A stretch of 64,000 nt of DNA from Paenibacillus pasadenensis (GTDB taxonomy: Bacteria; Bacillota; Bacilli; Paenibacillales; Paenibacillaceae): NCBI RefSeq assembly GCF_023715725.1, contig NZ_JAMBOT010000003.1, forward strand, positions 124,001-188,000. The letters are read 5' to 3'. Of this stretch, positions 27,154 to 36,217 are shown one piece after another. Numbering within the stretch: position 1 is the first letter of the stretch; each line of letters starts with the position of its first letter. The notes beneath the pieces are model-generated. The model was not told the origin of the DNA. It saw only the letters and a list, made by a program, of their open reading frames with translations, and ran no database searches. Both the position numbers and the translations under genes were made by a program.

Positions 27154-28065
27154 TCAAGCCTGCCGCTTACCATCCCCCGGCGCTTCCAGCTGCTCCGCCT
27201 TGGTCCCCTTGCCGCCCCAGGCCTCCAGCAAACGATGCACATGCATCGCCAGAAAAGCGATCTCGTTTTTGCTGACCGGAAGATCCAGCTCCTCCTTCAT
27301 CTTCACCGCCGCCAGCGCGGCAATCCGATGCACATCGGGGAACTTTTCGGCGATTTCATCGGCGAAGGGGTTGGTGGAGCTTTTGCCCTCGGACAGCCGA
27401 TCCACCGCATGATGCAGATGCATCACGAGACGGGCATAATCGCTGCCGCTGCGCGGAATAGAGATGCCTCCCTCGCGCTCAATGAGCGCAATCGTCTCGC
27501 CGACAAGCTTGGATCGGCGAGCCAGCTGACCCGCAGACAGCTCTCCTGCCGCCGAATGCACATGGAAGGCTAGAAACCCGATCTCCTCCTCGGGAATCGG
27601 CACTCCGAACGCCTCCTCAATCATGAGCGCCGCCTCAGCCGCGATGGCATACTCCTGCGGAAACGCCAGCTTGGTCTCCTCCAGAAAAGGGTTGCTGATT
27701 TCCATGCCGCTATGCAGCCGGTAAACGGCGAACTGTATATGGCTGGGAAGCGCAAAATATACTTTGGGACTAACCGGAATGCCCATGTCCCGCCGGATGC
27801 GCTCAACAATTCGCTCGGCTATCGCCACCGACTCCGGCTCGATCTCCTCCAGAAGCAGCCGGTACCGGTCGGCCTCCGCCTTGTCGTCCAGCCGGTAGCG
27901 CTTCTCAATTCTAGAATCTTCACCGGAAAGCACTTCCTGGCCCTTAGCGTCAAAACCAAGCCCTTTCCCGAACAGAACGTACTCCTGGCCTGTGTCGGAG
28001 CGAACCGTCAATACGACGTTGTTGCCTACGGACCGCTCAATTCTGTAGTCTGCAGCCGCCCCCAT
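27154..28065 (-). CDS. glcT: BglG/GlcT-type transcription antiterminator
   Basis: This 303-residue protein has an N-terminal RNA-binding domain (CAT-RBD, about 5-62: IERSVGNNVVLTVRSDTGQE, LFGKGLGFDAKGQE) and two PRD domains (about 75-180 and 185-290), with conserved histidines in YRLHSGMEISNPF, FLAFHVHSA, LVMHLHHAVDRL and FLAMHVHRL. Such proteins bind a leader RNA and prevent termination when their PRDs are not phosphorylated by the cognate EIIB. It stands first in the run with EIIA, EIICB, HPr and EI, and its own leader contains a terminator-like structure. The close family relation to GlcT is inferred; LicT-type is possible. GGAAGGAGGAG lies just before the ATG. Confidence 0.9.
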   Translation of the reverse strand: MGAAADYRIERSVGNNVVLTVRSDTGQEYVLFGKGLGFDAKGQEVLSGEDSRIEKRYRLDDKAEADRYRLLLEEIEPESVAIAERIVERIRRDMGIPVSPKVYFALPSHIQFAVYRLHSGMEISNPFLEETKLAFPQEYAIAAEAALMIEEAFGVPIPEEEIGFLAFHVHSAAGELSAGQLARRSKLVGETIALIEREGGISIPRSGSDYARLVMHLHHAVDRLSEGKSSTNPFADEIAEKFPDVHRIAALAAVKMKEELDLPVSKNEIAFLAMHVHRLLEAWGGKGTKAEQLEAPGDGKRQA

Positions 28066-28112
28066 CGCTCCTCCTCCTTCCGCTCATTCCTTTACCGTTC
28101 CCCGGAGAACGC

Positions 28113-28190
28113 AAAAAAACCAAGGATAGCGAGAACAGGACAAAAATCGCATTGTTGGCTAACAATGCCTCTGTTCTACACTTTCCTTGG
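28113..28190 (-). promoter_or_regulatory. Leader of glcT with a terminator and nested hairpins
   Basis: On the minus strand an outer stem CCAAGGA/TCCTTGG (28190-28184 with 28126-28120), a middle stem GAACAG/CTGTTC (28176-28171, 28138-28133) and a perfect inner 8-bp hairpin GCATTGTT/AACAATGC (28168-28149) are followed directly by seven T (28119-28113). This is an intrinsic terminator 48 nt before the glcT start. It would attenuate the operon unless an antiterminator acts; a classical RAT sequence was not recognised. Confidence 0.65.
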
Positions 28191-28448
28191 CTCATGCCTA
28201 ATCAAATAGTCGCACGCCTTAGAAAACGGCTATGAAATTAAATGGAACACCCGAAACGGCTATAACCGCCCGGTGTACGCACACTATAGCCCATCTAAAA
28301 CGCTTGCGTCAAGCTCCAGCCTCTGCCAGTCCACAACAAATTTGTTAGCTAAACTGACATGTTAAACTTTTTTTTGTTGTCCTACGAAATCGGACGTCCT
28401 TTCCGTCATATTTTATATCATGAAAATGAGGTAAAGGAGAGAGAAATT

Positions 28449-29417
28449 ATGGCGGGCAAACTTCGCAAAGCTGCTATTATCGGTGCGGGTTACGTCGGAG
28501 CGAGCTGCGCTTACGCAATGCTGAATCAGTCGCTTTGTGATGAAATTATGCTCGTCGGGCGCAGCGACAAACGGACTCGCGCCCAGGCGCAGGACCTTTC
28601 TCATTGTGTCGACTTCAGCCATTCCCGGACGCAGGTTTACGCCGGAACATTAGAGCAATGCGGCGATATGGATCTGATTGTCCTGTGTGCCGGTGGCAAC
28701 CCTGTTGAGGGCGGTTCGCGGCTTGATTTGCTGGATTCCGCCTACGAGATATACCGGGACATGATCGGCCGGATGATGGCCAGCGGTTTTGACGGCATCT
28801 TTCTAGTCGCGACCAATCCCGTTGATATCGTAACTTACATGGTGTGGAAGCTGTCGGGCTTGCCGAGGGAGCGCGTAATCGGCAGCGGCACCTCCATCGA
28901 TACCGCCCGGCTCAAAACGCTATTGTCCGAGCATTTGCCGGTCGATCCCCGCAGCGTACAGGGATATGTGATGGGCGAGCATGGAGAGTCCCAGTTCGTG
29001 GTATGGTCGCATGTTACAGTTGGCGGCAAGCCGCTGTCGGACATCATATCCCAGCATCCGCAGCGGTTCGGAAATATAAGCCTGGATGATATCGAAAGGC
29101 GTACGCGGAACGCCGGCTGGGACATTTTGCTGGGCAAAGGATCTACCCATTACGGCATTGCCGCTGCGCTCACGTCGATTGCCCGCTCGATTTTCAACAA
29201 TGATTGCCGGATCGCAGCGGTGTCCGCCGTATTGGACGGGGAGTATGGCGCAAAAGATATAGGAATAGGCGTACCGGCGATTATCGGGCGCAGCGGTATA
29301 CAGGAAGTGCTGGAGCTAAGGCTGAACGATGCCGAACAGCTCCGTTTCGCCCATTCCTGCGCCGTCATTCGCGAAGCGATCCAATCGCTGCCTGAGCTGC
29401 AGGCCGTCGGCGATTAA
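28449..29417 (+). CDS. LDH-family 2-hydroxyacid dehydrogenase with altered specificity residues
   Basis: This 322-residue protein aligns end to end with bacterial L-lactate dehydrogenase: IIGAGYVGAS (nucleotide loop), ATNPVDIVTYM, GSGTSIDTARL, the catalytic His178 in MGEHGESQFVVWSH, and Arg91, Asp151 and Arg154 in expected places. Two key positions differ. The residue that is Gln in LDH and Arg in malate dehydrogenase (Q102 numbering) is Pro85 (GGNPVEGGSRLDL). The Asp that ends the second strand and selects NAD is replaced by the Gly-Arg-Ser of MLVGRSDKR, a pattern seen in NADP-using enzymes. The substrate may therefore not be pyruvate. The ATG at 28449 follows AAAGGAG; an earlier ATG at 28359 adds 30 unrelated residues. 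Confidence 0.85.
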   Translation: MAGKLRKAAIIGAGYVGASCAYAMLNQSLCDEIMLVGRSDKRTRAQAQDLSHCVDFSHSRTQVYAGTLEQCGDMDLIVLCAGGNPVEGGSRLDLLDSAYEIYRDMIGRMMASGFDGIFLVATNPVDIVTYMVWKLSGLPRERVIGSGTSIDTARLKTLLSEHLPVDPRSVQGYVMGEHGESQFVVWSHVTVGGKPLSDIISQHPQRFGNISLDDIERRTRNAGWDILLGKGSTHYGIAAALTSIARSIFNNDCRIAAVSAVLDGEYGAKDIGIGVPAIIGRSGIQEVLELRLNDAEQLRFAHSCAVIREAIQSLPELQAVGD

Positions 29418-29478
29418 CCGCTCCGCTATCCCCCCTTTCGGGCGCACGGCGCCTAGTGATACAATCGATGGAATAAGC

Positions 29479-29567
29479 TTTCTGCTTGCAGAAATAAGCC
29501 TCCCGCATTTGCGGGAGCAGTGCAATCTGCTGCAAAACAGCAATAAACCTGCCGCAGCAAGCGGCAG
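29479..29567 (+). other. Three consecutive hairpins upstream of dgt
   Basis: Perfect stems of 7 bp (29479-29485 with 29488-29494), 8 bp (29500-29507 with 29510-29517) and 7 bp (29549-29555 with 29561-29567) fill the 175-bp space between the dehydrogenase and dgt. No T run follows any of them, so they are not ordinary terminators. They could be processing or leader structures. Confidence 0.55.
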
Positions 29568-29592
29568 AGAGCCCAAGGGAGATGCGGCAACA

Positions 29593-30909
29593 ATGGACAT
29601 TCGACATATGCGGCTGGACGAACCTGCCCTTGGCACGTTTAGCGAGGAACGCGAAGAATATGAACGCGATTATGCCCGCCTGATTCAATCGCCGGCCTTT
29701 CGCCGGCTGCAGGGCAAATCCCAGGTTTTCGGCGCAGGCTCCGGGGATTACTACCGGACGCGGCTGACACATTCTCTGGAGGTGTCGCAGATCGCCCGCG
29801 AAGCGGCGCGCAGACTGGCCAAGCACTATCCTTTTGTCAAAACGGAAAACAGCGAGCACCCCGGACTTGTTGTCAACCCCGCCGTTGTGGAATGCGCAGC
29901 TCTTGCGCATGATCTGGGGCATCCGCCGTTCGGCCATCGCGGCGAAGAGGTGCTGAATCATCTGCTCCAGGAGCAGTTTGGAATGAAATACGAGGGCAAC
30001 GCGCAAAATTTCCGCATTCTAATGTTTCTCGAAAAACGCGCCGGAAGCGGCAGCGGGCTTGATCTCACCGCCGCTGTGCTGCTCGCCGTTAATAAATATC
30101 CGTACTGCCTTGATGAACCGGGCCGTCTCAAAGGCGTATACGGTCCAGAATGGGATATTATCAACGAGCTTCGCGGACGGTGGGACATGCCGGAAGGCGC
30201 GCGCACGCTTGAAACCCAGCTAATGGATTTATGCGACGATATCGCTTATTCCACCCATGATATCGAGGACGGAATCCGTGCCGGAAAAATTGTCATGGAC
30301 CGCTCTTTTTTTGAAAGCGAGCATCTCCATTCCCATCTGGTGCAGGAAATCGTCGACGACGAAGGAAATAAGGATTTTCATTGGGAAGAGGTCGATATTC
30401 CTGCGATGGTCCGCCGCGTGCTGGACGAGTTCATCGGCCAGTGGGAGCAAATTTACCGCTCTGTCGGGCGCGAGTCGTCGCGCTCCCGGCGAGAAATTAA
30501 AGCTCGATGGGTCAGCACATTCGCCGGACGAATCGGCATCATCGACAAAGACGGCTGGAAACGGGTGACGTTTGTCCGCGACGGAGCCTGCGATTACGAG
30601 CTGCTGCGCACGATGGAAATTCTCAAAAAGCTGGCCTGGGTGACGCTGATCAAGGACTTCCGCGTCCAACGGCTGCAAATGCGCAGTGAAATTATGATTC
30701 GCCGCTTATGGGACAGCTTCATCAAACCGGAGACAGGCCGGCTTATTATTCCGACCGACTGGCTGCAAAGCTACGAGCAGCATTCCGCCAAATGGAGCTG
30801 GCCGCGTTTTGTCGCCGATTATATCGCCGGCATGACCGACAGCTACGCCGAGAAAGTATATTCGGAGCTGTTTGCCAGCAAATCGGGTTCGATTTATGAA
30901 ATGGATTGA
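29593..30909 (+). CDS. dgt: dGTP triphosphohydrolase-like HD-domain protein
   Basis: Dgt-family enzymes split dNTPs into nucleoside and triphosphate in the cytosol, adjusting dNTP pools and limiting phage. This 438-residue protein has the HD metal-binding set: His in RLTHSLEVSQIARE, HDLGHPPFGH (His-Asp, about 102-111), and Asp in LCDDIAYSTHDIED. The N-terminal SPAFRRLQGKSQVF is typical of the family. The ATG at 29593 follows AAGGGAGA by 10 nt; the frame runs 88 codons further upstream, back into the preceding gene, and is ignored. Substrate preference (dGTP or broad dNTP) cannot be seen from sequence. Confidence 0.9.
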   Translation: MDIRHMRLDEPALGTFSEEREEYERDYARLIQSPAFRRLQGKSQVFGAGSGDYYRTRLTHSLEVSQIAREAARRLAKHYPFVKTENSEHPGLVVNPAVVECAALAHDLGHPPFGHRGEEVLNHLLQEQFGMKYEGNAQNFRILMFLEKRAGSGSGLDLTAAVLLAVNKYPYCLDEPGRLKGVYGPEWDIINELRGRWDMPEGARTLETQLMDLCDDIAYSTHDIEDGIRAGKIVMDRSFFESEHLHSHLVQEIVDDEGNKDFHWEEVDIPAMVRRVLDEFIGQWEQIYRSVGRESSRSRREIKARWVSTFAGRIGIIDKDGWKRVTFVRDGACDYELLRTMEILKKLAWVTLIKDFRVQRLQMRSEIMIRRLWDSFIKPETGRLIIPTDWLQSYEQHSAKWSWPRFVADYIAGMTDSYAEKVYSELFASKSGSIYEMD

Positions 30910-30919
30910 ATCATTCAGC

Positions 30920-30952
30920 AAAAGCAGCCCTCCGGCTGCTTTTTGTTTTTTC
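30920..30952 (+). terminator. Intrinsic terminator after dgt
   Basis: A stem of 9 bp (30921-30929 with 30934-30942) with a 4-nt loop is followed by a long T run. It clearly ends dgt transcription. Confidence 0.92.
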
Positions 30953-31127
30953 ACCTTCGAAATCGTTCTTTAACCATGACGGATCTGCGCTGCTTTGAAG
31001 CGTCCGTGTCACCTTTTTCCTGTATTTCATGGTAAACTTATTTTCCAGAGAAGGCGGTTTTTGGAGAGCGTTACAATGTACGGTCGCTTTCCGTCAGCCG
31101 CTTGGCAAGAGAAAGGAGGGCATCCGC

Positions 31128-31781
31128 ATGCAACCTACGAATTCAAACTCAAACGGCTCTGCCCGGCCAGACAGCGAACCCGGCAAACGATCCCCTGGGC
31201 GGCCTCGCTCCGAGGAGCGGATCCCCGTCAGGGAGCTCGTGCTGCAAACCGCTTCTTCCCTGTTTATGGAGAAAGGTTACGATGCCGTTTCGTTGAATGA
31301 AATTGCTGAGCTGTGCGGCGTTACCAAGGCTTCGGTGTATTACCATTTTGACAGCAAACCCGCGCTGTTTACAGCGGCGGTGTCACGCATGCTGCAGCTT
31401 GCCCGCAAAGGCACCGAACGGATTTTGCTTCAGGAAGGAACCTTGCGAGAGCGCTTGCTGGCCGTTGCGGAGCGCAGGCTGGCCATGACTCAGCATATCG
31501 AATTTGAGACGCTTATGCGCGAGGCTTCCCATTATTTGAACGAGGGCCAGCGGTCAGCGATTCGCGAGGCTGAACAAGGGCTGCATGATTTGTTATGCGT
31601 CCATTTTGAGCGAGCTGGCACATCTGGAGAGCTCAGGCACGGCCACAATCCGATGCTGCTCGCTCATTCTTATACCGCCCTGCTTATGATCGGGAACCGC
31701 CCCGCAGCCAAGCGGATGTATCCCTCGACAGATGAGCTTGCTAAGCGGATTATGGATATGTTCTGGTCGGGAGTTTCCTGA
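31128..31781 (+). CDS. TetR family transcriptional regulator
   Basis: This 217-residue protein has an N-terminal Ser/Asn/Pro-rich stretch (1-33, with GRPRSEER), a TetR helix-turn-helix (about 38-85: VLQTASSLFMEKGYDAVSLNEIAELCGVTKASVYYHFDSK) and a helical ligand-binding part without known similarity. The ATG at 31128 follows AAAGGAGGG by 8 nt; a longer frame from 31029 is not supported. It lies upstream of a histidine kinase, an ABC exporter and an MFS exporter on the same strand, which suggests a repressor for this efflux region (inference). Ligand unknown. Confidence 0.92.
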   Translation: MQPTNSNSNGSARPDSEPGKRSPGRPRSEERIPVRELVLQTASSLFMEKGYDAVSLNEIAELCGVTKASVYYHFDSKPALFTAAVSRMLQLARKGTERILLQEGTLRERLLAVAERRLAMTQHIEFETLMREASHYLNEGQRSAIREAEQGLHDLLCVHFERAGTSGELRHGHNPMLLAHSYTALLMIGNRPAAKRMYPSTDELAKRIMDMFWSGVS

Positions 31782-31829
31782 ACCGGATACCAGTCTGTGC
31801 CGTCCGTTTACGAAGAAAGGAACTACGGC

Positions 31830-34106
31830 ATGTCCATCAAACTCAAATTGTCCGCATTAATATTCGCCGTCGTTACGACCGTGCTTGGTTTAACGCTGCT
31901 CGTTTTTTATCTTTATTCCAGCACACAGGTCCAGCATGCGGCGGAGCAGCAGATGGCAGCGGCGGAAGATCAATTAAAGTATACGCTTAGCCCGACGCTG
32001 AAAATCGGTTATTATTTGGATCTGGGTCTTTCCGAGCGGCAGCGAATCGCTTCCATTGCCGCCAAAGCGATACTCGGACCAAAATCCGAAAAAATAACGC
32101 CAGATAAGCTGGACGAGGTGCGGCTTCAGCTAGGCATGGACGGCTTGACCTTGATTAAAGAGGATCATGCAGGATTTAGCGTATTTTTATCGGCGGGCAA
32201 GGACATTCAGCAGGATGAGCCTGCTCTATTCCAGTCGCCGGAGCGCGAAATAATCCAGCAGCTGTACGATAAACAATATGTCACGCTGCCGGGAGGCATC
32301 AGCCTGCGGGATTTCTGGGCCAAAACTTCCGCAGCAAAAAACGGGATGCGTCTGTTGACCAGCTACTATTATGACGGCTCGACGGACTATATAATTCGAA
32401 GCGTTCGCCAAGGCGGCAGCTTAATTGCAGCAAGCCCTGATGAAGGCAGCTTAACGCTGGATAATTCTACGCTTGAGCTGCGCGGGCTGCTGGAAGTGAG
32501 CGGTTTTAACCTCGGCCTGCTTCCTTCCAACGCCACGCCCGGGGCCGGGAGCGCCGGCCTTCGCAGCCATGCTCCTGAATTCGGCACTTATAAGCTTGCT
32601 GCTGACGAAGATTACTCCTTCATCCACCAGGCAGCGCAAACGCAGCAAACGCTGCTTCAAAATATGAAAGTTGGCGGAAGGGAAGTGCTGCGCGGCTACA
32701 TACCGTTTGAGGTAGACAGCATTCGTCAATACGTCATGATTGTTACGCTTGATAAGTCCGCCTTTAAGGAGGAGCCGAGGCGGCAGCTGATTTTGCTGTC
32801 TGCCATCTCCATCGTGCTGCTTACTATTACGGTTGTCGTCAGCTATTGGCTGGCCGGTGTCGCCGTCCACAATCTCCGGCTCGTCGTGCGCCGAGTGAAC
32901 CAGATTGCCGCCGGAAATTTTAATTATCCCATTACAGTCCGGACGCGGGACGAGATCGGCGAGCTGGCATTCAGCGTTAACGTCATGTCTTCGAATTTAA
33001 ACACCTATACAACCCGGCTCAAAGAATCGGCCGAGGAGCTGCGGAGCACCAAAGAGTATTTGGAATCATTTTTCACTCATACCCGCGACGCCATCCATGT
33101 CTATAATCTGAAGGGTCAGCTAATCAGCGCCAACCGCGCCTTTGAAGCCATGCTTGGCTGGCAGGAGGACGAGTTAACGGAAGACGGCATCAAACAGCTG
33201 CCTGCGGAGCAGCTTCAGGACGTGGAACGGATGATTGAGAGCGTGCTGCTTGGCGTTCCTTGGGTCGATGCCGAAACCTGGATGCAGACGAAGGACGAGC
33301 GGCGGCTCGATGTCAGCACAACGGCGTCTCCTATCCGCAACCAGCATGGCGTCGTCATTGCGGTAGCCTGTATAACGCGTAATGTTACAAGCCGCAAGCA
33401 GACCGAAGAGCTGCTGCGCCGCACCGAAAAGCTGACGATTGTCGGACAGCTTGCCGCTGGCGTCGCCCACGAAATCCGCAATCCGCTCACCACGCTGCGC
33501 GGTTTTGTGCAGATGCAGCTGAGCGGCAAACCTCTGTCGCCCTATTACTTGAACATCATGCTGTCCGAGCTCGACCGGATCAATTTTATCGTGGGTGAAT
33601 TTCTCGTCCTCTCGAAGCCCCAAGCTGACCGGTATCAAGCCTGCGATTTGCGTCACATGCTGGAGGATATGGCCGCCCTGCTGGAGCCGGAAGCTATTCT
33701 TAATAATGTGAGCGTACACATGGATCTGGATGTAGGCGTTCCATTTGTCGTTTGCGAGCCGAATCAGCTCAAGCAGGTGTTCGTTAATATTATGAAAAAC
33801 GGTATTGAGGCCATGCCGGAGCGCGGCGGACGGTTAACCGTTACGCTGCAGCAGGCGGATGATGATTTGGCTGAAATTTTAATCCGCGATGAAGGCGTTG
33901 GCATTCCCGAGGAACACTTGCATCGTTTAGGCGAACCGTTTTATACGAACAAAGAGACTGGCAACGGCCTCGGACTCATGGTAAGCCAGCGGATTATCAG
34001 CAATCATGGCGGCTCTATGTTTATTCGCAGCACCGTCGGTGAAGGCACGGAGGTTGTCATTCGGCTTCCCTTGCAAACTGGAACCAAGCGGTTGTTTCCG
34101 GCTTAA
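31830..34106 (+). CDS. Membrane PAS-domain sensor histidine kinase
   Basis: This 758-residue kinase has a membrane helix (about 7-27), a long extracytoplasmic sensor domain (about 28-318), a second helix (about 319-345), a HAMP domain (about 345-400), a PAS domain (about 407-523), HisKA with His547 in AAGVAHEIRNPLTTLRGFVQMQ and a HATPase domain (NIMKNGIEAM, RDEGVGIPEE, TGNGLGLMVS). The HisKA sequence resembles the sporulation and KinB/E-type kinases of Bacillus, so it could feed a sporulation relay. No response regulator is adjacent. The ATG at 31830 is preferred to an upstream GTG because AAAGGAA lies 8 nt before it. Confidence 0.9.
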   Translation: MSIKLKLSALIFAVVTTVLGLTLLVFYLYSSTQVQHAAEQQMAAAEDQLKYTLSPTLKIGYYLDLGLSERQRIASIAAKAILGPKSEKITPDKLDEVRLQLGMDGLTLIKEDHAGFSVFLSAGKDIQQDEPALFQSPEREIIQQLYDKQYVTLPGGISLRDFWAKTSAAKNGMRLLTSYYYDGSTDYIIRSVRQGGSLIAASPDEGSLTLDNSTLELRGLLEVSGFNLGLLPSNATPGAGSAGLRSHAPEFGTYKLAADEDYSFIHQAAQTQQTLLQNMKVGGREVLRGYIPFEVDSIRQYVMIVTLDKSAFKEEPRRQLILLSAISIVLLTITVVVSYWLAGVAVHNLRLVVRRVNQIAAGNFNYPITVRTRDEIGELAFSVNVMSSNLNTYTTRLKESAEELRSTKEYLESFFTHTRDAIHVYNLKGQLISANRAFEAMLGWQEDELTEDGIKQLPAEQLQDVERMIESVLLGVPWVDAETWMQTKDERRLDVSTTASPIRNQHGVVIAVACITRNVTSRKQTEELLRRTEKLTIVGQLAAGVAHEIRNPLTTLRGFVQMQLSGKPLSPYYLNIMLSELDRINFIVGEFLVLSKPQADRYQACDLRHMLEDMAALLEPEAILNNVSVHMDLDVGVPFVVCEPNQLKQVFVNIMKNGIEAMPERGGRLTVTLQQADDDLAEILIRDEGVGIPEEHLHRLGEPFYTNKETGNGLGLMVSQRIISNHGGSMFIRSTVGEGTEVVIRLPLQTGTKRLFPA

Positions 34107-34194
34107 GCTTACGTGAGCTTAAGCTAAGCGTTTCCCTCATCGTATGCGGATAACAGATGACTCAGAGACCCCTGTATAGGAGGTGTCCAGCGAA

Positions 34195-36003
34195 ATGAAA
34201 CGCAAATTCGCCAAAGCTGCAGCCGCAGAAAAAACGAGCGCTCCTCTTTGGCCGATGTTTCGCCGCCTGTTTCTTCATGTCCGGGGACAATGGCCGCTGC
34301 TGCTCGCGGCATGGGCCGCAACGGGCTGCATCGCAGCCCTGCAATTTGTCATTCCTCGGCTTACCCAATATGCAATTGACCATGCCATTCCAGATCACAA
34401 CTACGACATCCTTCCGGCGATTGCCGGCGGAGTAATGGCAACTGCCGTCCTGCTCGGCCTGTTCGGCTATATTAGCAGTTATGCGTTTGCCAAGGTGGGC
34501 CAGCGCACGGTGCTGGACATCCGCACTTCCCTTTACCGCCATCTGCAAAGCCTGGATTTGGCTTACTTCGACCGCAGAAGAACCGGAGAACTGATGTCCC
34601 GCGTTACAAACGACGTCAATCAGCTCCAGCAGATGGTCAGCGGAGGAACGATGGGCATCCTGACGGACGCCGTCACCTTTGTGGCAATTGCCGCTTTTAT
34701 GCTCTGGCAAAATGTGCAGCTGACCGCCGTGCTGCTCCTGCTTTTTCCGCTTATGATGCTCGCCGCCCGAGTATACGGAGGAAAGCTGCGCCGCAGCTAC
34801 CGAAATGTGCAGGAGACGGTAGCCGATATGAGCGGACAGCTGCAGGACAGCCTGTCGCAAATCCGGCTCGTTAAGGCGTTTGCGGCGGAAGAACGCGAAA
34901 ATGAGCGCTTCGCCGAGCTCGGCGAAGCCAATAAAGAGGCGAATTTAGCAGCGACGCGATTTTCAGCGATGTTCGGGCCAGCCATCGATCTGCTGCAGTA
35001 CGCAGGCATGGCGTTTGTGCTTGCATTTGGCTCCTGGCAGGCGATGCAGGGAGAAATGACGGCGGGAGCCGTTGTCGCATACCTCGCCTATTTGCGCCTG
35101 CTGCAAAATCCGGTCCGCCGCTTCAGCCGGCTCATGACAACGGTGCAGCAATCCGCCGCAGCCTATGACCGCATTGTGGAGACGATGAATGCCAAGCCGC
35201 AGGTCGCTGACCGCGAAGGAGCCGTGGAGCTGAACGTATCCGGCGGAGAAATCCGCTTTGAGGACGTTACGTTTGGTTATGGACAGCCATTTATAACTCC
35301 GCCGCTGCTGGAGCATTTCAACTTGACGCTTCCGGCCGGCCGGACAACGGCGCTAGTGGGCTCATCCGGCGCAGGCAAGTCCACGCTTGCCCATTTGCTG
35401 CTGCGCTATTACGAGGTATGGGACGGACGCATTACCGTAGACGGAGCCGAGCTGCGCGAGGTTACGCAGTCTTCGCTGCGCCGGCGGATCGGCATTGTGA
35501 CCCAGGAAACGATGCTGCGCAGCGGGACGGTACGGGAAAATCTGCTGTACGGCAGACCGGAAGCCACGGAGGAGGAATTGCTGCAGGCAGCGGAGGCGGC
35601 GCGGGCGCATGGCTTCATCGAGGCGCTGCCGCAAGGCTACGACACCGAGATCGGCGAACGCGGCGTCAGATTGTCGGGCGGTCAGAAACAGCGCCTCTCT
35701 ATCGCCCGGGCACTGCTGGCCGATCCAGCCATTATCGTGCTGGACGAAGCGACCGCATCGCTCGATACGGAATCGGAAGCGCTCATTCAGGAAGCTTTAG
35801 GAACGCTGCTAAAAGGCCGTACTTGTCTCGTTATCGCACACCGCCTCTCTACCATTCGCAGCGCCGACTGCATCGTCGTGCTGGAGAGCGGCCGCATCGC
35901 GGAAAGCGGGACTCATGTAGAGCTTTTACAAAGGGACGGGCGCTACCGCAGCCTGTACGAACGTCAGTTTCCGCAGGTCGATACCGATGCAGAAGGCGGC
36001 TGA
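34195..36003 (+). CDS. ABC exporter, permease fused to ATPase (multidrug or lipid type)
   Basis: This 602-residue half-transporter has six membrane helices (about 30-320) and an ATPase domain with Walker A VGSSGAGKST (about 387-396), Q loop IVTQETMLRSGTV, signature RLSGGQKQRLSIA (about 492), Walker B IIVLDEATASLD (about 512) and the H loop VIAHRLST. It should work as a homodimer and pump a substrate outward. The ATG at 34195 is the start because AGGAGGTG (34178-34185) overlaps the in-frame GTG at 34183. It stands between a sensor kinase and an MFS exporter. The substrate is unknown; families named YheH, YknU or lipid A type are all similar. Confidence 0.93.
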   Translation: MKRKFAKAAAAEKTSAPLWPMFRRLFLHVRGQWPLLLAAWAATGCIAALQFVIPRLTQYAIDHAIPDHNYDILPAIAGGVMATAVLLGLFGYISSYAFAKVGQRTVLDIRTSLYRHLQSLDLAYFDRRRTGELMSRVTNDVNQLQQMVSGGTMGILTDAVTFVAIAAFMLWQNVQLTAVLLLLFPLMMLAARVYGGKLRRSYRNVQETVADMSGQLQDSLSQIRLVKAFAAEERENERFAELGEANKEANLAATRFSAMFGPAIDLLQYAGMAFVLAFGSWQAMQGEMTAGAVVAYLAYLRLLQNPVRRFSRLMTTVQQSAAAYDRIVETMNAKPQVADREGAVELNVSGGEIRFEDVTFGYGQPFITPPLLEHFNLTLPAGRTTALVGSSGAGKSTLAHLLLRYYEVWDGRITVDGAELREVTQSSLRRRIGIVTQETMLRSGTVRENLLYGRPEATEEELLQAAEAARAHGFIEALPQGYDTEIGERGVRLSGGQKQRLSIARALLADPAIIVLDEATASLDTESEALIQEALGTLLKGRTCLVIAHRLSTIRSADCIVVLESGRIAESGTHVELLQRDGRYRSLYERQFPQVDTDAEGG

Positions 36004-36028
36004 ACCCGAACCTCGGACGGCAGGAAAC

Positions 36029-36217
36029 ATCACCGTCATCTACCTGTGTCGATCGGACTATTCCCAGTTATAAGCCAAATGTCAGCCGTATGAAAACCGG
36101 CGCGCCGTTGCATAGTAATTTGGCGTCAAGCCGCCTTCACGGTGATTTGAACAGCTGCAAAAGAGGCGGGGTAACATGATTCAACTGGCCTTGGCAGCAT
36201 CACCGTTCTTATAACGG
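36029..36217 (+). promoter_or_regulatory. Possible leader with alternative folds and a 12-codon ORF before the MFS gene
   Basis: ATCACCGT occurs at 36029-36036 and again at 36199-36206, and its complement ACGGTGAT lies between them at 36139-36146, so either partner can pair with it. A third option is the hairpin CCGTT/AACGG (36203-36207 with 36213-36217). A 12-codon ORF MIQLALAASPFL (36176-36214) with GAGGCGGGG upstream overlaps these arms. This resembles attenuation leaders of resistance genes, but translation and structure are unproven. Confidence 0.4.

Noticed and set aside
28113..28190. Classical RAT antiterminator site
   Set aside because: The structure is present, but I could not align it with the known LicT/GlcT RAT sequence, so only the terminator is claimed.
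28335..28346. Rex operator upstream of the dehydrogenase
   Set aside because: The 12-bp palindrome AACAAATTTGTT is present, but it does not match the TTGTGAA-N6-TTCACAA Rex site.
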